Assembly (NCBI GenBank): GCA_016278505.1
Contig: JADQBQ010000003.1
Coordinates: forward strand, 1 to 64,000
Source of the DNA: Clostridiales bacterium
GTDB taxonomy: Bacteria > Bacillota > Desulfotomaculia > Desulfotomaculales > VENG01
Reading direction: 5' to 3'
Length of the DNA stretch: 64,000 bases
Under the pieces are notes generated by a model. It ran no database searches. It had not been told where the DNA came from and saw only the letters and a list, made by a program, of their open reading frames with translations. This document shows positions 45,740-55,354 of the stretch, piece by piece; positions within the stretch are counted from its first letter, which is position 1; every line of letters starts with the position of its first letter. Both the position numbers and the translations under genes were made by a program.

Positions 45740-47119
45740 TTGGATCATCAAAATACCTCTATATTAGACAATGCTGTATTAGCCAATGCGGTGCAATTCT
45801 TTAAAAGCGAAGCCGGTTTTCACCGGCTTTTAAATGCTTTCATCAAAAGATATCAAAGCCTGGGCCGGATTGGCGGCAGTGTACGGCTTGCCAACCCTAC
45901 CTACCAGGAGCAAGAGGCCATCTCCAGGCTTTTACGCAAGGATTTAAGTAGCAATAAATCTATCACTGTCAAATTATCTAATTTTGAGCAAGAACTAGAA
46001 AATACAAAGTTCGCCGGGATCTTATTAAAAGATTTGCTGGATGGGTATGCCGGTTATGAAATATTCACCAAAACGGAGATGCAGAAACGCTACGAGGAAG
46101 AGAAAGATAATTTTTTACAACACTTAGCCGGTATTTGTCCTCAATTATACTGCCGGCAATGGCTGGAACATATACAAACCAAAGGCGCCGGAACCCGTGG
46201 TATTCACCAGGCTTACGATGACGATCCCCAAATCCTAGAGGACAGGTTAAAAAACGTATTAAAAGCACTTGCCCGCCTGCCGTCGCCTGGTACGGGAAAA
46301 GACCCCGCCCAGTTTCAAAGGCTACCGGTATTTGCCAATGGCGTAACCTGTGACCCGCACGGGCTCGACCTGGATACAGCCCAGGGAAGGTTTTTTATTG
46401 CGGCGCTACAGTTTATTCGCAGCCAACAAGATGATAGTTACCTGGTAGGCTCCTCCCCGGCAGCAGAAGAGATAAATGAACTTTTAGGTTACTTCGGTAT
46501 TATCCGGGATGACCTCTTAAATTTTGTCACCTGTGCCGGCATTTTGGCCTTTGATGCTGCCGGCGCTGTCCAAAAAATGTGGAATAATGCCTGGCAGAGC
46601 GGAGCGGTAATGAATGTACCCCTAAGAGAGCTGGTAAAGTCAAATGCTTTTATGCCCGGCATCTCCTGCACCGCTCCGGAAAAACAAAAAGTCATTTTCG
46701 TAGTTGAAAACTCAGGCGTATTTTCGGAAGTGGCGGACTGTTTCACTGACCGCTTACTTCCGCCATTGGTATGTACTCACGGCCAGGCTAAACTAGCGAC
46801 ATTATTACTACTGGACCGTTTAGCAGCAAACGGTACCACTATTTTTTATTCCGGGGACTTTGACCCTGAGGGGCTGCAAATGGCCCAGCGCCTGGCCAGG
46901 CGTTACGGAGAAAATTTAAAGCTTTGGCGGTATGACGCAGGTGACTACGAGGAAAGCATCTCAGAGGTGGTACTTTCCCCGGAAAGGTTGAAAAAACTTA
47001 ACGGTATTAACCTTCCCGGTATCATACAGGTGAAAGATAGAATTAATTCCACACACCGGGCCGGATACCAGGAGTACCTGGTACCCAGACTTGTCGAGGA
47101 CATTAGGAAATATATATGA
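45740..47119 (+). CDS. jetD: Wadjet system nuclease JetD (TIGR02679 family)
   Basis: JetD is the Toprim nuclease that cuts the plasmid once the JetABC motor has extruded it. The 459-aa protein starts at TTG 45740 behind GCGGGAG. The Toprim Glu is in VIFVVENSGVFSE (about residue 320), and the D-x-D motif in IFYSGDFDPEGLQM (about 370). The 34-nt spacing from jetC fits one operon. Order jetABCD and families define type I. The gene ends 20 bp from the convergent ABC-F stop. Confidence 0.93.
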   Translation: MDHQNTSILDNAVLANAVQFFKSEAGFHRLLNAFIKRYQSLGRIGGSVRLANPTYQEQEAISRLLRKDLSSNKSITVKLSNFEQELENTKFAGILLKDLLDGYAGYEIFTKTEMQKRYEEEKDNFLQHLAGICPQLYCRQWLEHIQTKGAGTRGIHQAYDDDPQILEDRLKNVLKALARLPSPGTGKDPAQFQRLPVFANGVTCDPHGLDLDTAQGRFFIAALQFIRSQQDDSYLVGSSPAAEEINELLGYFGIIRDDLLNFVTCAGILAFDAAGAVQKMWNNAWQSGAVMNVPLRELVKSNAFMPGISCTAPEKQKVIFVVENSGVFSEVADCFTDRLLPPLVCTHGQAKLATLLLLDRLAANGTTIFYSGDFDPEGLQMAQRLARRYGENLKLWRYDAGDYEESISEVVLSPERLKKLNGINLPGIIQVKDRINSTHRAGYQEYLVPRLVEDIRKYI

Positions 47120-47139
47120 TATGATTTAGTATATTTTAT

Positions 47140-49050
47140 TTATCTCTTTCCTGCGGCAATTTTTTCAGCTAACTCGTTTAAATAAACCCATCGTTCCATC
47201 TTTTCACTTAGCTGTTTTTCCAGTTCTTCCTTTTCAGTGAGTAATTGCTGCAATAAAACATAGTCGTCCGATGCATGATCAATCTTGTCCTTTATATTTT
47301 TAATTTGGTCTTCTATTTCTACAATAACATGGTCTATGTCTTCAAATTCCTTTTGTTCTTTATAAGTAAACTTTAATGGCTTTTCCTTTTTTCTGCCCGG
47401 GGCAGTTTTACTATTTGTTTTACCCTGTGAAGAAGGATTTTTATTAGCATCTTTTTTAACTTCATTTTGGCCCTGACTACTCTTTTCTTTAAAACTGGAG
47501 TAGTTGCCCATATACTGCACAATATGGCCGCTTCCTTCAAAGGATAATATCTTTTCCGCCATTCTATCTAAAAAGTATCGATCATGGGAAACAGCAATAA
47601 CAGCCCCCTTAAAATCCTCCAGATAATCCTCTAAAACTGTCAATGTTTCTATATCGAGATCATTAGTTGGTTCGTCTAAAAGCAGTACATTAGGTGCTTC
47701 CATAAGTACTTTAAGCAGATTCAACCTTCTTTTTTCTCCCCCGGAAAGCTTCTCTATGGGAGACCACTGTAGTGCCGGAGAAAATAAAAACCTCTCCAGC
47801 ATTTGTGATGCGCTAATTCTGTGCCCCTCTGCTGTGCTTAAAAATTCTGCTGTTTCTTTTACATACTCTATAACTCTCAGGCTACCATCCATATGCTGTA
47901 TTTCCTGCGAGTACAGCCCAATCTTTACCGTTTCTCCTACATCTACCTTTCCACTGTCTGGTTGAATCTTGCCGTATATTATATTTAAAAGCGTTGATTT
48001 GCCAATTCCGTTTGGCCCTACTATGCCGACCCTATCATCACGCGGCAATATAAAACTAAAATTGTCTATTACCCTGCCATTATCGAAGGCTTTACTTATC
48101 TGATCCAGCTCTATAATTTTTTTACCCAAACGGCTGGACGCAACGGAAATGTCCAGCCTGTCAGCTTTTTCATCCACGACATTTTCACTTAACTTGTTAA
48201 AACGGTCTATTCTAGCCTTCTGCTTGGTGGTTCTTGCCCTGGCACCTTTTTTAATCCAGGCCAGCTCTTTCCTTAGTAACCTCTGTTTTTTCTGCTTATT
48301 AACTTCTGCTATCTCCTCGCGCTCCAGTTTTTTCTCCAGAAAATAACTATAGTTACCTTTGTATAAAAAGAGATTTCCACCATCCAGCTCAACAATATGA
48401 TTTGCCACCCTGTCTAAAAAGTACCTGTCATGAGTGATCATTAAGAGGGCACCTTTTCGCTTATTTAGATATTGTTCCAGCCAGTCGATGGTAGCATTGT
48501 CCAGGTGGTTTGTCGGCTCATCTAAAATGAGTAACTCTGAAGGGTTCACAAGCGCCGCTGCCAAAGCTATTTTCTTTTTCTGCCCCCCGGAAAGGGCACC
48601 TATCTTGGCACTAAAGTCGGTACAGCCTAACTTGGTCAGCACTGACCTTGCTTCGCTTTCTACGTGCCAGGCATCCATCAGATCCATTTCTTGTGCCAGA
48701 TTTGTTATTTTATCACTGGAAGTTTCCTGGTTATGAACCGCTTCCTCATACTCCCTGATCAGCCCCATAATTTTGGAACTCCCTTTAAAGACTTGCTCCA
48801 ACACCGTAGCCTCCGGATCGAAATAAGGGTTCTGGGGAAGGTATTCTATCCTGACTGAATTGCCCTTGATTACTTCACCTTGATCTGCTTTTTCCACACC
48901 GGCAATTATTTTTAGTAATGTAGACTTGCCGGTGCCGTTAACACCGATTAATCCAATTTTGTCCCCTTCATTTATTCCCAAATTTATTTTTTCAAGCAGT
49001 TGTTTTTCACTATAGCTTTTAGAAATATTCTCAGCAGTTAACAAATTCAT
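47140..49050 (-). CDS. ABC-F family ATPase, Uup-like
   Basis: A cytoplasmic protein of about 636 residues with two ABC domains and no membrane segments. Walker A sites are GVNGTGKSTLLK and GPNGIGKSTLLN. Signatures are LSGGQKKKIALAA and LSGGEKRRLNLLK. The linker with KKGARARTTKQKARIDR matches the P-site tRNA interaction motif. The C-terminal coiled coil (about 560-636, DIDHVIVEIEDQIKNIKDKI) is of the Uup type. Such proteins resolve stalled ribosomes; some give antibiotic resistance. ATG 49050 has GGAGG 12 nt upstream. Confidence 0.9.
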   Translation of the reverse strand: MNLLTAENISKSYSEKQLLEKINLGINEGDKIGLIGVNGTGKSTLLKIIAGVEKADQGEVIKGNSVRIEYLPQNPYFDPEATVLEQVFKGSSKIMGLIREYEEAVHNQETSSDKITNLAQEMDLMDAWHVESEARSVLTKLGCTDFSAKIGALSGGQKKKIALAAALVNPSELLILDEPTNHLDNATIDWLEQYLNKRKGALLMITHDRYFLDRVANHIVELDGGNLFLYKGNYSYFLEKKLEREEIAEVNKQKKQRLLRKELAWIKKGARARTTKQKARIDRFNKLSENVVDEKADRLDISVASSRLGKKIIELDQISKAFDNGRVIDNFSFILPRDDRVGIVGPNGIGKSTLLNIIYGKIQPDSGKVDVGETVKIGLYSQEIQHMDGSLRVIEYVKETAEFLSTAEGHRISASQMLERFLFSPALQWSPIEKLSGGEKRRLNLLKVLMEAPNVLLLDEPTNDLDIETLTVLEDYLEDFKGAVIAVSHDRYFLDRMAEKILSFEGSGHIVQYMGNYSSFKEKSSQGQNEVKKDANKNPSSQGKTNSKTAPGRKKEKPLKFTYKEQKEFEDIDHVIVEIEDQIKNIKDKIDHASDDYVLLQQLLTEKEELEKQLSEKMERWVYLNELAEKIAAGKR

Positions 49051-49155
49051 GTTGTAGACCATCCTCCATGCAAATTGGGCTTAGCCGGTAAACTCTGTCC
49101 TAATACTATCTCAATTTCTATAAATTTGCCATTATTCATGTAAGCCATAAATTTA

Positions 49156-49164
49156 TGTTATAAT
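49156..49164 (+). promoter_or_regulatory. Extended -10 promoter of the SNF2 gene
   Basis: TGTTATAAT is an extended -10 element. It overlaps the ATG at 49163, showing that this ATG is not the start; transcription should begin near 49171. Confidence 0.55.
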
Positions 49165-49204
49165 GAAGGGATCATTATTCATCGATATTATGCGGGGTGC
49201 AGCT

Positions 49205-52200
49205 ATGTTTACTATAACAGATGGCATGATAGAAAAGTTGGCCGCCAGCAGGCAGGTCTATCATAGGGGACTTTCCTATTTCCGTGGGGGACGAGTGGTT
49301 AGGTTTAATTTTAGTGAGGAAACGCTTTATGCTTCGGCCATAGTTCTGGGCACAGAAGAATACGAAACTGGAGCAGGCTTTTCCGCGGCAGGAAAAGTTA
49401 TAGAAGCCCAATGTGAGTGCCCCGCCTATTACCAATATGACGGGGCCTGCAAGCACATCGTCGCCCTTGTAAAAACATGCCAATTCAAGTTCAACCGGGC
49501 GGCCAGGCCAAATGCGGCACGGCGGCACCAGCACAACACCCTTGCCGAGGGTATACTGCAGCACTTTGAAGCTAGTACACAAGCCCCGGAAAGGATTCCG
49601 ATAAATTTAGAAGTCACCTTTGAAATTTATTACAAAACCATTTTTTACAAGCGGGAAATGGTTAGTGCACTTTCCCTGCGTATGGGTGAGGACAGGCTTT
49701 ACGTGGTGAAAAGTGTAAGGAAGCTCTTAGAAGCTATCGACACCGGGGAAACCCTTGTTTTCGGTAAAGGATTTGAGTATTCCATTTATAACCATGCCTT
49801 TCAGCCCCAGGACCAGCCGGTAATCGAATTATTGCGGGAATTATACGAAACGGAGAATAGTATCACCGAAGCCCCATGGAACTCTGGTGTGCAAAATGGT
49901 CAGGGAACATTTTTTAAGGGCAAGCATGCCTTTCTGACTAAATCCGCACTAAAGAAATTGTTTTCTGTTTGCGCCTCCGGACGGCTCAATTTAATCCTGT
50001 TCGGTGAGAAATATGAAAACGTGGAAGTTGTGGAGGAAGACCTGCCCGTTACTTTTACCGTGGATAATAAGGACGGCAACCTTTTGCTTAAGTGGGAGGC
50101 GCTGGGGTTGGTTCCACTGGTTAAGACGGGAGAGTATTTCTTTTATGAAGGTAAAATATACCACATTTCAGAACGTCAAAAAAGATGTTTAGTACCGCTT
50201 TTAATCGCCTTTAATCAATCTGCCAATAGTATTCAGTTCACAGATGAGCAAAAGGAACGCTTTGTGGTGGATGTTTTGCCGGTCATCAAAGAGTCGGGGC
50301 GGGTGGAAATCTCCCCATCCCTACAGGAAAGTCTTTATGAGCCCGGCCTGGAGGTTGAGCTATACCTGGACCGGGAGGGGGATGCCATTACGGCCAGGGT
50401 GGACTTCCTGTACGGCGAAATAAAGTTTAATCCCTTTACCGGTCGCCCGGATAGCGGGCTGCAGGGTAAAACACTGGTGCGTGATGTAGAAACCGAACGG
50501 GCGGTTTTAAACCTGGTGGAGCAGGCTGACTTCAAGAATTTAAATGGTAAGCTGCATCTGGATGAGGACGAAAAAATCTATAGTTTTGTGCATCAAATAC
50601 TGCCCAGGTTACAGGAATGGAGCAACATCTACTACTCGGAAGGCTTTCGCAGCCTTAAGATTAGAAATACAGCTAGTTTTTCCGGCGGAGTTCGCCTCAG
50701 CGAGGACAGCGACATGCTGGAATTTTCCTTTCAGCTGGGGGACATTGACATGGCAGAGCTGGGCGATGTTTTCTACTCCCTGCGGGAAAAGAAAAAGTAT
50801 CACCGCCTTAAAGATGGCTCATTTTTACCGCTGGACACCTCTGACCCGTCCCTGGCACAAGCCGTGGACATGATCGATGCCCTAAACATTTCAGAGCGGG
50901 ATCTAAAAAAAGAAACAGTACATATTCCCAAATACCGGGCCTTATACCTGGACCGGTGTATAAATGACCAGGATCTGGACGTAGAGAGAGACCAGGGCTT
51001 TAACAGGCTGATACAGAACATCACCCACCCCCGGGATACCGACTTTAAAGTACCGGAAAGCTTTGAGGGGGTACTGCGGGACTACCAGACGATAGGGTTC
51101 AAATGGTTAAAAACACTGGCCATGTATGGTTTGGGAGGCATTTTGGCTGACGATATGGGGCTGGGAAAGACCATCCAGGCCCTTGCCTTTATCCTTTCCG
51201 AGCGGGAGAGGGTGGCAGCACCGGCGCTGGTGGTAGCCCCCACTTCCGTAGTCTTCAACTGGCAGGATGAAGCCCGTAAATTCGCCCCGGAATTAATAAC
51301 AGTAGTAGTAGCGGGAACCCCCAAAGATCGCGAGGACCAGCTTAAAGAGGCCCGGCATGCGCATCTGGTCATTACCTCCTACTCCCTTATCCGGCGCGAT
51401 GCAGAGCAATATGAAGATATAAATTTCAGCTATTGCTTGTTAGATGAGGCCCAGCACATTAAAAACCCGGGATCTTTGGGCTCCCGGGCCGTTAAAACGA
51501 TTAAGGCACGGGGCTATTTTGCCCTTACCGGCACCCCACTGGAAAACAGTTTATCCGAGTTGTGGTCCATCTTCGATTTCGTAATGCGCGGCTACCTGTT
51601 ATCTCGCCAAAAATTTATTAAAAAGTACGAGCGCCCGATTACCAAAGAGCAGGACCGGGCGGCCATGGATGAATTGCAAAAGCAAATTGCCCCCTTTATT
51701 TTGCGCCGGATGAAAAAAGACGTTCTTAAGGAACTGCCGCCTAAAACGGAAAGTAGGATGCTCACTGAACTGACCCAGGAGCAGAAAAAAGTATACCTTA
51801 GCTATCTGCACCGGGTAAAGGGCGAAATTAATGCGGCCATCGCGGAGAAAGGCTTTGAAAAGAGCCAGATCAAGATATTATCGGCCCTGACAAGGCTCCG
51901 CCAAATCTGCTGCCACCCGGGAACTTTCCTGGAAAATTACCAGGGCGAGAGCGGCAAACTGCTGAGCTTAAAAGAAATGGTGCAGGACGCGCTGGCCGGA
52001 GGACACCGCATTTTACTTTTCTCCCAGTTTACCAGCATGTTGGCAATCATCCGTAATCATCTGGATCAAGAGGGAGTATCATACTTTTACCTGGATGGCT
52101 CCACAAAAACCGAAGAAAGAGGACGGTTGGTGCGGGAGTTTAACGAAGGAGCAGGCGACATCTTTTTGATTTCTTTGAAAGCTGGTGGCACCGGCCTCAA

Positions 52201-52462
52201 CCTAACGGGGGCAGATATGGTCATCCATTACGACCCGTGGTGGAATCCCGCTGTGGAAGAGCAGGCAGCAGACCGCGCCTACCGCATCGGCCAAGAAAAC
52301 CCGGTGCAGGTAATAAACCTCATCACCCGGGGCACTATCGAAGAAAAAATATTCGAGCTGCAGCAAAAGAAAAGGGCCATGATCGACTCTGTGATTAAAC
52401 CGGGACAGACCCTGCTCTCCCGGATGACCGAGCAGGAATTGCGGGAAATCTTTAAAGCGTGA
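49205..52462 (+). CDS. SWIM zinc-finger SNF2 family helicase
   Basis: A 1085-aa SNF2-type ATPase. The SWIM motif CECPAYYQYDGACKHIVAL is at about residue 70. A bacterial SNF2-associated central region follows. The ATPase has Walker A ADDMGLGKTIQA near 650, DEAQH Walker B (LLDEAQHIKNP) near 745, and the C-terminal helicase motifs LFSQFTSMLAI and GGTGLNLTGADMVIHYDPWW. It translocates on dsDNA and may act in transcription, repair or defence. ATG 49205 is preferred (GGGGTG upstream). It follows the Wadjet/ABC-F region but is not in that operon. Confidence 0.92.
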   Translation: MFTITDGMIEKLAASRQVYHRGLSYFRGGRVVRFNFSEETLYASAIVLGTEEYETGAGFSAAGKVIEAQCECPAYYQYDGACKHIVALVKTCQFKFNRAARPNAARRHQHNTLAEGILQHFEASTQAPERIPINLEVTFEIYYKTIFYKREMVSALSLRMGEDRLYVVKSVRKLLEAIDTGETLVFGKGFEYSIYNHAFQPQDQPVIELLRELYETENSITEAPWNSGVQNGQGTFFKGKHAFLTKSALKKLFSVCASGRLNLILFGEKYENVEVVEEDLPVTFTVDNKDGNLLLKWEALGLVPLVKTGEYFFYEGKIYHISERQKRCLVPLLIAFNQSANSIQFTDEQKERFVVDVLPVIKESGRVEISPSLQESLYEPGLEVELYLDREGDAITARVDFLYGEIKFNPFTGRPDSGLQGKTLVRDVETERAVLNLVEQADFKNLNGKLHLDEDEKIYSFVHQILPRLQEWSNIYYSEGFRSLKIRNTASFSGGVRLSEDSDMLEFSFQLGDIDMAELGDVFYSLREKKKYHRLKDGSFLPLDTSDPSLAQAVDMIDALNISERDLKKETVHIPKYRALYLDRCINDQDLDVERDQGFNRLIQNITHPRDTDFKVPESFEGVLRDYQTIGFKWLKTLAMYGLGGILADDMGLGKTIQALAFILSERERVAAPALVVAPTSVVFNWQDEARKFAPELITVVVAGTPKDREDQLKEARHAHLVITSYSLIRRDAEQYEDINFSYCLLDEAQHIKNPGSLGSRAVKTIKARGYFALTGTPLENSLSELWSIFDFVMRGYLLSRQKFIKKYERPITKEQDRAAMDELQKQIAPFILRRMKKDVLKELPPKTESRMLTELTQEQKKVYLSYLHRVKGEINAAIAEKGFEKSQIKILSALTRLRQICCHPGTFLENYQGESGKLLSLKEMVQDALAGGHRILLFSQFTSMLAIIRNHLDQEGVSYFYLDGSTKTEERGRLVREFNEGAGDIFLISLKAGGTGLNLTGADMVIHYDPWWNPAVEEQAADRAYRIGQENPVQVINLITRGTIEEKIFELQQKKRAMIDSVIKPGQTLLSRMTEQELREIFKA

Positions 52463-52511
52463 AACAAAGCAGGGATGGAAGGTTGACCAAGAATAGCTTG
52501 CCAATTAAAAT

Positions 52512-52541
52512 AACCACGGGCTTACAATTTTGTCCGTGGTT
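52512..52541 (+). terminator. Hairpin after the SNF2 gene
   Basis: AACCACGG (52512-52519) pairs with CCGTGGTT (52534-52541) around a 14-nt loop; only GTTAG follows, so termination may be weak. Confidence 0.5.
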
Positions 52542-52673
52542 GTTAGTATCAGAGAGATAAAGTCTATTTCCTTCCAAAAATTAGCCTTTGACAGTTATGC
52601 TGGTTTTAGGTATAATTATTTTTGTGCCTCACATGAGAGACAAAAGCTACTAGCATCATCTTTGTTGAGTCCC

Positions 52674-52748
52674 GGGCCCATAGCTCAACGGAAGAGCATC
52701 CGGCTCATAACCGGCTGGTTCCAGGTTCAAATCCTGGTGGGCCCACCA
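52674..52748 (+). tRNA. tRNA-Met (anticodon CAT)
   Basis: The 75-nt sequence folds as a cloverleaf: acceptor GGGCCCA with TGGGCCC, D arm GCTC/GAGC, anticodon stem CCGGC around the loop CTCATAA, and T arm CCAGGTTCAAATCCTGG. CCA is encoded. CAT can also be tRNA-Ile2 after lysidine modification; the elongator Met is favoured by overall likeness. It leads a three-tRNA cluster. Confidence 0.88.
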
Positions 52749-52756
52749 ATTTAAAT

Positions 52757-52832
52757 GGCCCCATGGTCAAGCGGTTCAAGACACCGCCCTTTCACGGCGG
52801 TAACCCGGGTTCGAATCCCGGTGGGGTCACCA
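52757..52832 (+). tRNA. tRNA-Glu (anticodon TTC)
   Basis: 76 nt with acceptor GGCCCCA pairing TGGGGTC (one G-T pair). The anticodon stem CCGCC/GGCGG encloses CTTTCAC. T arm ACCCGGGTTCGAATCCCGGT. CCA is encoded. It is second of the cluster. Confidence 0.95.
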
Positions 52833-52833
52833 C

Positions 52834-52909
<76 letters not shown>

Positions 52910-52915
52910 GTGCAA

Positions 52916-52955
52916 AAGAACACCCACAAGCTATTGCTTAGGGTGTTCTTTTTAC
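52916..52955 (+). terminator. Terminator of the tRNA cluster
   Basis: AAGAACACCC (52917-52926) pairs with GGGTGTTCTT (52942-52951) and continues into a T-run. Confidence 0.85.
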
Positions 52956-53111
52956 GTTTCCTCGCTAATCATATTCCATTAAAGGTAAAGAATAAGTTAA
53001 ATCGAATATTTATTATGACATCTTCCATTCCTTTCAGATCGTCTTTGTTAGTAAAATCTCCTTTAACAACCGGATTGATACAGAGAATTTCATCAGAAAG
53101 GGGTTGTACTT

Positions 53112-53915
53112 ATGTCTCAGGTTAATAGTCCGTTAGAAATTTATAAGGTTCTTCCTAAATCAAACTGTAGAGAGTGTGAGATGCGGACATGCATGGCCTT
53201 TGCCGATGCAGTGCTAAAGGGTAAAAAGAGCCTCCATCAATGTCCCTACTTAGAAAACAGCATCATCGAACAGTTTGAGGGAAGGATTAGCAACCGGTCA
53301 TTGCGCATTGAACAGCAGCAGGAACAAATGATGGAACATCTGAAAGCAGAAGTTGCTGCTATTGATTTTGCCTCATCGGCCGAAAGACTAGGGGCCTCAT
53401 ATTCCAACGGGAATTTGATCATTAATGCTCTCGGCAAAGACTTTATCGTTGACGCCAAAGGGAATATAACCTCAGAATGCCATGTAATTACGTGGTTAAC
53501 AGTACCACTGCTTAACTATATTAAACAGTGTCAGGGAAAAGATCCGGCCGGGAAATGGATACCGTTTAGGGAACTACCGAACGGAAGAGCCAGGCAGCCC
53601 CTTTTTGGACAGAGATGCGAAAAGCCGTTACAAAAAATCGCCGACACTCACATGGATCTTCTCTTCGATAAAGTTGTGTATATTTTCGGCGGTAAGTACG
53701 TGGAGACCAATTTTGCCTCTGATATTGCGCTGGTTTTACATCCTTTACCCAAGGTGCCTATGCTGATCAGCTACAGTAAACCGGAAGAGAACCTCTCCAG
53801 ACTAAATATTTTTTTCGATACTTATGCCGAAAATAATCTGGATGCGGAATCAATCCAAATGCTGTGCACCGGACTTGCAACCATGTTTGAAAAGATAGCC
53901 TTCAGACATGGTTAA
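53112..53915 (+). CDS. DUF3786 protein with an N-terminal Fe-S (CFeSP-like) motif
   Basis: A 267-aa protein. The N-terminal four-Cys motif, PKSNCRECEMRTCMAFA with a fourth Cys in HQCPYL, resembles the [4Fe-4S] domain of the corrinoid iron-sulfur protein. Residues about 80-265 match DUF3786 (DIALVLHPLPKVPMLISY, GGKYVETNF). Such proteins are found in anaerobes and may take part in corrinoid or C1 metabolism; function is unproven. The ATG at 53112 is behind AAAGGGG. It is monocistronic. Confidence 0.85.
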   Translation: MSQVNSPLEIYKVLPKSNCRECEMRTCMAFADAVLKGKKSLHQCPYLENSIIEQFEGRISNRSLRIEQQQEQMMEHLKAEVAAIDFASSAERLGASYSNGNLIINALGKDFIVDAKGNITSECHVITWLTVPLLNYIKQCQGKDPAGKWIPFRELPNGRARQPLFGQRCEKPLQKIADTHMDLLFDKVVYIFGGKYVETNFASDIALVLHPLPKVPMLISYSKPEENLSRLNIFFDTYAENNLDAESIQMLCTGLATMFEKIAFRHG

Positions 53916-54019
53916 AAAAGCGTTGAAATATTGAGCAGTAAATTCGGATAGCATAAATACCAAAGAATTTAAAAGAAATTTGTTTTGACCGGCAGCACAT
54001 CATAAAGTACAAGGAGTGC

Positions 54020-55354
54020 TTGAAACAAATGCAGCAGTTGGCAAATGAAGTAAGAAAACTGAGATCCAAATTCATACTTTCAGAGGCTGAAATGATAGAT
54101 ACCGCTAAAAAGTTTCAAAGGGCCATGCAGGCCGGCAGGGAGGGAAAGGGCAGTTCCTTGAAAATGCTGCCGGCCTTTTTGGCCAAACCTACAGGTAATG
54201 AAAAAGGGGTATATTTAGCTGTAGATCTTGGCGGTACAAATGTACGTGTAATGATCATCGAGTTAAAGGGAAAAGGGAATTATAAAATTTTAGACCGGCA
54301 CGCCTTTCCGCTGAAAAATAGCCAAAAAAGTTACGACTTTACGTCCGAAACCTCGAGCGCCGCAGCACTTTTCGGGTATATTGCCGAAAGAATTAAAAGT
54401 ATGGTAGCACCGAATTCATTTTACCCTCTGGGGTTTACCTTCTCTTTTCCCAGCAGGCAAACGGCAGTCAACCAGGCGGTACTTATAAAATGGACTAAAG
54501 AGATTAAAACACCAGGGGTGGAAGGTGAAGATGTGTCAAAGATTCTTGCCGGTGCCCTTGATGATAAGAACCTGCACCAGGTTGTCCCCAGGGCCATCAT
54601 CAACGATACCGTGGGCACACTATTAACAGCTTCCTACCGTGACCCTTGCACAGATATTGGGTCCATATGCGGTACGGGCCACAATTCCTGCTACGTAGAG
54701 CCCCAAGCATTGACCTCCGGTGAGGTTATTAATATGGAATCAGGTAATTTTAACGAACTGCCGTTTACCTCATATGACACCAGGCTGGATAAACAAAGTG
54801 ATATACCGGGAGAGCAATGCCTGGAAAAGATGGTCAGTGGAAAATATATCGGGGAATTGACCAGGATCATACTGCAAGACTTTATCAAACAAAACCTCAT
54901 TTTAAACAACAACCAGTCAGATATTTTTTTCTCACCCTATATGATTAAAGCCGAAGACATTTCTTTATTTTTGGCTGACGAAAGCTCAGAATTAACCGGT
55001 ATATTCCAATGGCTGCAAAATGTATGTGGGGCTTCCGGCGCCCTTTTAGAAGAACGCATAACCCTTCGTACCATTGCCTCTATAGTTGTCACGAGATCGG
55101 CGCAACTTGTGGCAGCATCTTACTTTGGTGTATTACAACATATCGACCCCCGGCTGGAAAGAAAGCACAGCATTGCCATAGACGGTTCTTTATACGAGTT
55201 TACCCCTGGTTATGCGGCTAAACTAGAGGTTACGCTGAAAAACCTGCTCAAGGAAAAATCAGCATTAGTGACGCTAAAACTGACTAAGGATGGTTCGGGA
55301 ATTGGAGCAGCGGTAGCAGCTGCACTTGGGGACAAGGGGCAGCTTAATGATTGA
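54020..55354 (+). CDS. Eukaryotic-type hexokinase
   Basis: A 444-aa hexokinase phosphorylating glucose/hexoses with ATP. The phosphate-binding block YLAVDLGGTNVRVM, the substrate segment TFSFPSRQTAVNQAVLIKWT, the catalytic-Asp motif INDTVGTLLTASY, and GTGHNSCYVE are all characteristic of the animal/yeast-type family, not of bacterial ROK or GlkA kinases. NMESGNF stands where MEWGAF-type is usual. It begins at TTG 54020 behind AAGGAG. It overlaps the next gene, so the two are coupled. Hexokinases of this family occur in some Desulfotomaculum relatives. Confidence 0.9.
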   Translation: MKQMQQLANEVRKLRSKFILSEAEMIDTAKKFQRAMQAGREGKGSSLKMLPAFLAKPTGNEKGVYLAVDLGGTNVRVMIIELKGKGNYKILDRHAFPLKNSQKSYDFTSETSSAAALFGYIAERIKSMVAPNSFYPLGFTFSFPSRQTAVNQAVLIKWTKEIKTPGVEGEDVSKILAGALDDKNLHQVVPRAIINDTVGTLLTASYRDPCTDIGSICGTGHNSCYVEPQALTSGEVINMESGNFNELPFTSYDTRLDKQSDIPGEQCLEKMVSGKYIGELTRIILQDFIKQNLILNNNQSDIFFSPYMIKAEDISLFLADESSELTGIFQWLQNVCGASGALLEERITLRTIASIVVTRSAQLVAASYFGVLQHIDPRLERKHSIAIDGSLYEFTPGYAAKLEVTLKNLLKEKSALVTLKLTKDGSGIGAAVAAALGDKGQLND

